Source: an uncultured bacterium
Lineage (GTDB): Bacteria; Patescibacteriota; Minisyncoccia; Phycocordibacterales; PALSA-1337
Length of the DNA stretch: 36,221 bases
Assembly (NCBI GenBank): GCA_903846945.1
Contig: CAINCE010000070.1
Coordinates: forward strand, 1 to 36,221
Reading direction: 5' to 3'
Shown here: in pieces, positions 33,773-36,221 of the stretch
Layout: each line of letters opens with the position of its first letter
Position numbering within the stretch: position 1 is the stretch's first letter
Program-made: the position numbers and the translations under genes
Notes under the pieces: generated by a model
What the model saw: the letters and a program-made list of their open reading frames with translations, nothing else
Database searches by the model: none
Told to the model about the DNA's origin: nothing

Positions 33773-34429
33773 TCAGCGGGAGCAGAACTGAAGGCTAGCA
33801 TGCCACTCATACGCGCCCTCGACAGAATAGGCGCTCAGGTACCAACCGTCGCCGACGAGGCGGCCGCTGACAGCCCAAAGGTTGCCGTCTGAACCGTAAA
33901 TGTAGGCAACGAGCCAACTACCGATCTTGTCATCCGTCGGCTTTGCCTTTAGTACCTGGAAGAAGTGAGCGAGTTTGATGTCCTCGTTCGCATCACCAAG
34001 TTCTGTACGAATACCGAGATCCTTGGACTTCTTCTTGAGTTCGTGGATACGAATGGTTGCCACCGGAACATCCGCCTCGATCAGTGGCAACATCAACCGT
34101 TTGAAATCAGGTGACATGTAGCCAACCTTGACACCATCGATGGTTTTACCTTCGATGAAGTGGTCGGCGGCCTTGAACTGTTGGGTAGCTATGGTCGATA
34201 CCGACGTTATGAGCTTGAGAAGTTTGGGTGGGGCAGGCTTAACCTTGCTTACCACTCCTTTCATCCAACACGCCTCCTTACGGAGAAATGCGATCCCATT
34301 CTTCTCCCAATGCGAACCATCGGACCCTGCCAACTTTCTGGAGAAGTCCGATACTAGACCGAGCCTATCTTTCGGGACGGTCACTAAAACTCGCAATAGC
34401 GAGCCGAGAATGTCGTTTTGTTTTGACAT
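33773..34429 (-). CDS. DGR target protein with C-terminal variable (CLec-like) region
   Basis: C-terminus NLWAVSGRLVGDGWYLSAYSVEGAYEWHASLQFCSR is the VR counterpart of the TR-encoded AWAVNGNLYDDGWNLNAYSVENANEWNASNQFCSR. Confidence 0.9.
   Translation of the reverse strand: MSKQNDILGSLLRVLVTVPKDRLGLVSDFSRKLAGSDGSHWEKNGIAFLRKEACWMKGVVSKVKPAPPKLLKLITSVSTIATQQFKAADHFIEGKTIDGVKVGYMSPDFKRLMLPLIEADVPVATIRIHELKKKSKDLGIRTELGDANEDIKLAHFFQVLKAKPTDDKIGSWLVAYIYGSDGNLWAVSGRLVGDGWYLSAYSVEGAYEWHASLQFCSR
33776..33878 (-). repeat. DGR variable repeat (VR)
   Basis: 103 nt aligned without gaps to 35985-36087; 14 mismatches, 13 at TR adenines (coding sense). Conserved 3' end TTCTGCTCCCGC is a plausible IMH. Confidence 0.95.
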
Positions 34430-34553
34430 AGTCTGTATCTCTTTTGAATGTTCTACCTATTCAGGCTAGTTTTCCGGCACATACCGGAGCATTTCCTGAT
34501 TCCATTTGAGGATATCATACTCAACAATATGAGTCAATGGTTTTACTACTTTG

Positions 34554-35570
34554 TCAAAAAATAGAGTGAAGGCAACTGATTTTTGTACGCATTTTCCACG
34601 TATTTCCGTGAGACAACATACCCAGATAAGACCTCATAGTTGCTTCAAATTTATCAAGGTCACCATTTTGCTTTATGGCTATATTTCTAAACATTCTCTT
34701 CTCTGTTGCCTTTCTAAGTATCAAGTGATCAATGAAATGTACCCAACCTAGAAAATCAACTCCAGACGCAAACGTCTGGATAGATACTTTGTCTGGATGG
34801 AGGTCTAGCTTCAGTTCGGCGTGCAAATATTGCCGTATCTCGATCAGGATCGATTCAAGCTGTACTCTATTCTGATCGAGGATTACAAAATCATCCGCAT
34901 ATCGGATATACCAACGTGCCTTCAATCGATGCTTGACATATTGATCGAATTCGTTTAGAAAGATGTTTACAAATAATTGCGAAGTGAGATTTCCTAGTGG
35001 CAGTCCAACACCACTTACAGTTGAATGAAAACTGCCAATGATTTGTTTAACTAACCACATGATATTTGCATCAGGAATATATCTTTCAAGGATGATAAAC
35101 AATGTTTGATGGTCTATAGAAGCAAAGAATTTTCTAATGTCACATTTCAAAACCCACACGGTCTTTGTGTGATCAAATGAAGCACGACGAGCAAATTCAC
35201 TAAACCTCTTGAAACCTCTGTGTGTACCTTTATCGTCTCTACATGAATAGGAATCGAAGATGAACGTCCTATCGAAAAATGGGTACAATTGCCGATACAC
35301 CGCATGGTGTAGCAATCGATCTCTAACTAAGGCCTTGTGAATATCTCGAGACTTGGGGTCATGAATCTTGAAATGATGGTATTCACCATGACAATATGAT
35401 TTATTATTCAAGTCATCATTTAATTCTCTAATGTTAAATAGAAGATTGCGGGTAAAATTTGAAACATCTATTTTGCACCTCTTACAATTCACAAACTCCT
35501 TCCATGCCGCAAGCAAATTGTTCATAGAAATGATATCCTCGTAACTATGATTGAACTGAACCCTGCTCAT
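34554..35570 (-). CDS. DGR reverse transcriptase
   Basis: WYIRYADDFVIL (catalytic YADD), GLPLGNLTSQLFVNIFLNEFDQYVKH (DGR-type GxxxSQ), VWVLKCDIRKFFASIDH, VDFLGWVHF. Confidence 0.96.
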   Translation of the reverse strand: MSRVQFNHSYEDIISMNNLLAAWKEFVNCKRCKIDVSNFTRNLLFNIRELNDDLNNKSYCHGEYHHFKIHDPKSRDIHKALVRDRLLHHAVYRQLYPFFDRTFIFDSYSCRDDKGTHRGFKRFSEFARRASFDHTKTVWVLKCDIRKFFASIDHQTLFIILERYIPDANIMWLVKQIIGSFHSTVSGVGLPLGNLTSQLFVNIFLNEFDQYVKHRLKARWYIRYADDFVILDQNRVQLESILIEIRQYLHAELKLDLHPDKVSIQTFASGVDFLGWVHFIDHLILRKATEKRMFRNIAIKQNGDLDKFEATMRSYLGMLSHGNTWKMRTKISCLHSIF

Positions 35571-35963
35571 AATACAAACACTACCCCACCTCGCAGTTTA
35601 TTGCCAGAATTTTTGCCAGTAGTGGAAAAGACTAAACTTCTCTATTCATCATGGATAGTGATACATCGGAAAATCCCTCGCACAGAAAGATTTGGCATAG
35701 GTTTACGAATTGATAATGCATTCCTCGATCTATTAACTGCATTAAGGAGAGCTTCATTTTCTGAACTCAAACAAAAGATACCAATACTAGACATAGCTAT
35801 AGTAAAGATTGATGACATACGGTTCTTCCTTCAAATCTTATGGGAAAATCGCCTAATGTCCAATGAACAATACGTTTCGTTCGGCACAGAGATCGAAACT
35901 ATCGGAAAGAATGTCGGTGGCTGGAAAAAGGAAATACTAAAGAAAACTTCCACACCAAAGTGA
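35547..35963 (+). CDS. avd: DGR accessory protein, Avd-like four-helix-bundle protein (true start may be TTG at 35601)
   Basis: LPVVEKTKLLYSSWIVIHRKIPRTERFGIGLRIDNAFLDLLTALRRASFS... resembles bAvd/four-helix-bundle proteins; located between TR and RT. Confidence 0.85.
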   Translation: MIELNPAHNTNTTPPRSLLPEFLPVVEKTKLLYSSWIVIHRKIPRTERFGIGLRIDNAFLDLLTALRRASFSELKQKIPILDIAIVKIDDIRFFLQILWENRLMSNEQYVSFGTEIETIGKNVGGWKKEILKKTSTPK

Positions 35964-36164
35964 TGCAGAAGAAAGATTTGAATTGCGGGAGCAGAACTGA
36001 TTGCTAGCATTCCACTCATTCGCGTTCTCGACAGAATAGGCGTTCAGGTTCCAACCGTCGTCGTAGAGGTTGCCGTTGACAGCCCAAGCACTTTGCACGA
36101 TATACCATCCGTGCAGTTCCCGATCGAATACTCGATAAGGATGTGTTGTGTGTATCAGGGACAT
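35937..36164 (-). other. Small ORF containing the TR (translatable TR; possibly a gene remnant)
   Basis: MSLIHTTHPYRVFDRELHGWYIVQSAWAVNGNLYDDGWNLNAYSVENANEWNASNQFCSRNSNLSSASLWCGSFL; reads in the same frame as the VR protein across the TR. Expression unproven. Confidence 0.5.
35985..36087 (-). repeat. DGR template repeat (TR)
   Basis: Coding-sense TTGGGCTGTCAACGGCAACCTCTACGACGACGGTTGGAACCTGAACGCCTATTCTGTCGAGAACGCGAATGAGTGGAATGCTAGCAATCAGTTCTGCTCCCGC; 8 AAY codons, all altered in VR. Confidence 0.95.
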
Positions 36165-36221
36165 AGAAGTCCTCCAGTATATCGTGTCAATTCTATTCTT
36201 TTTATGAACATCACCATCCCC

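Noticed and set aside
34551-34751. Plus-strand ORF 34551-34751
   Set aside because: Antisense to the 3' end of the RT gene; no domain signal.
34554-35570. Group II intron or retron RT
   Set aside because: GxxxSQ instead of group II intron-type motif, no maturase or HNH domain, and the TR/VR pair and Avd neighbour identify a DGR.

Overview
The window looks like a gene-dense, AT-rich bacterial contig, probably Candidate Phyla Radiation/Patescibacteria (inferred from gene content and style). From left to right it contains: a truncated FN3-type secreted surface protein; secA; a DUF4143-type AAA ATPase; murB; a ~960 bp intergenic region rich in RNA-like secondary structure; an O-antigen ligase-like protein with TPRs; a Wzm/Wzt polysaccharide ABC exporter; a ~13 kb glycosyltransferase/methyltransferase island that includes a GT11 alpha-1,2-fucosyltransferase and a B12-binding radical SAM enzyme; a VirD4/TraG-like ATPase; a DUF4015-type glycoside hydrolase; rsmI; a DUF4258/DUF2283 pair; and an ATP-grasp protein. 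At the right end (33773-36164) is a diversity-generating retroelement (DGR). It has a reverse transcriptase with YADD and LPLGNLTSQ motifs, an Avd-like helical-bundle ORF on the opposite strand, a 103-nt template repeat (TR, 35985-36087) and a 103-nt variable repeat (VR, 33776-33878) at the 3' end of a target gene. By hand alignment, 13 of 14 TR/VR mismatches fall at TR adenines, and all eight TR Asn codons are changed in VR. The DGR layout is unusual: avd lies antisense between TR and RT, and the TR sits inside its own translatable ORF. A second notable theme is short dispersed repeats carried in frame inside conserved proteins (SecA, RsmI, the VirD4-like ATPase, possibly ATP-grasp). A third is a 209-nt structured element closed by a 20-bp stem immediately upstream of murB. 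No tRNA, rRNA, transposase or CRISPR array was recognised.
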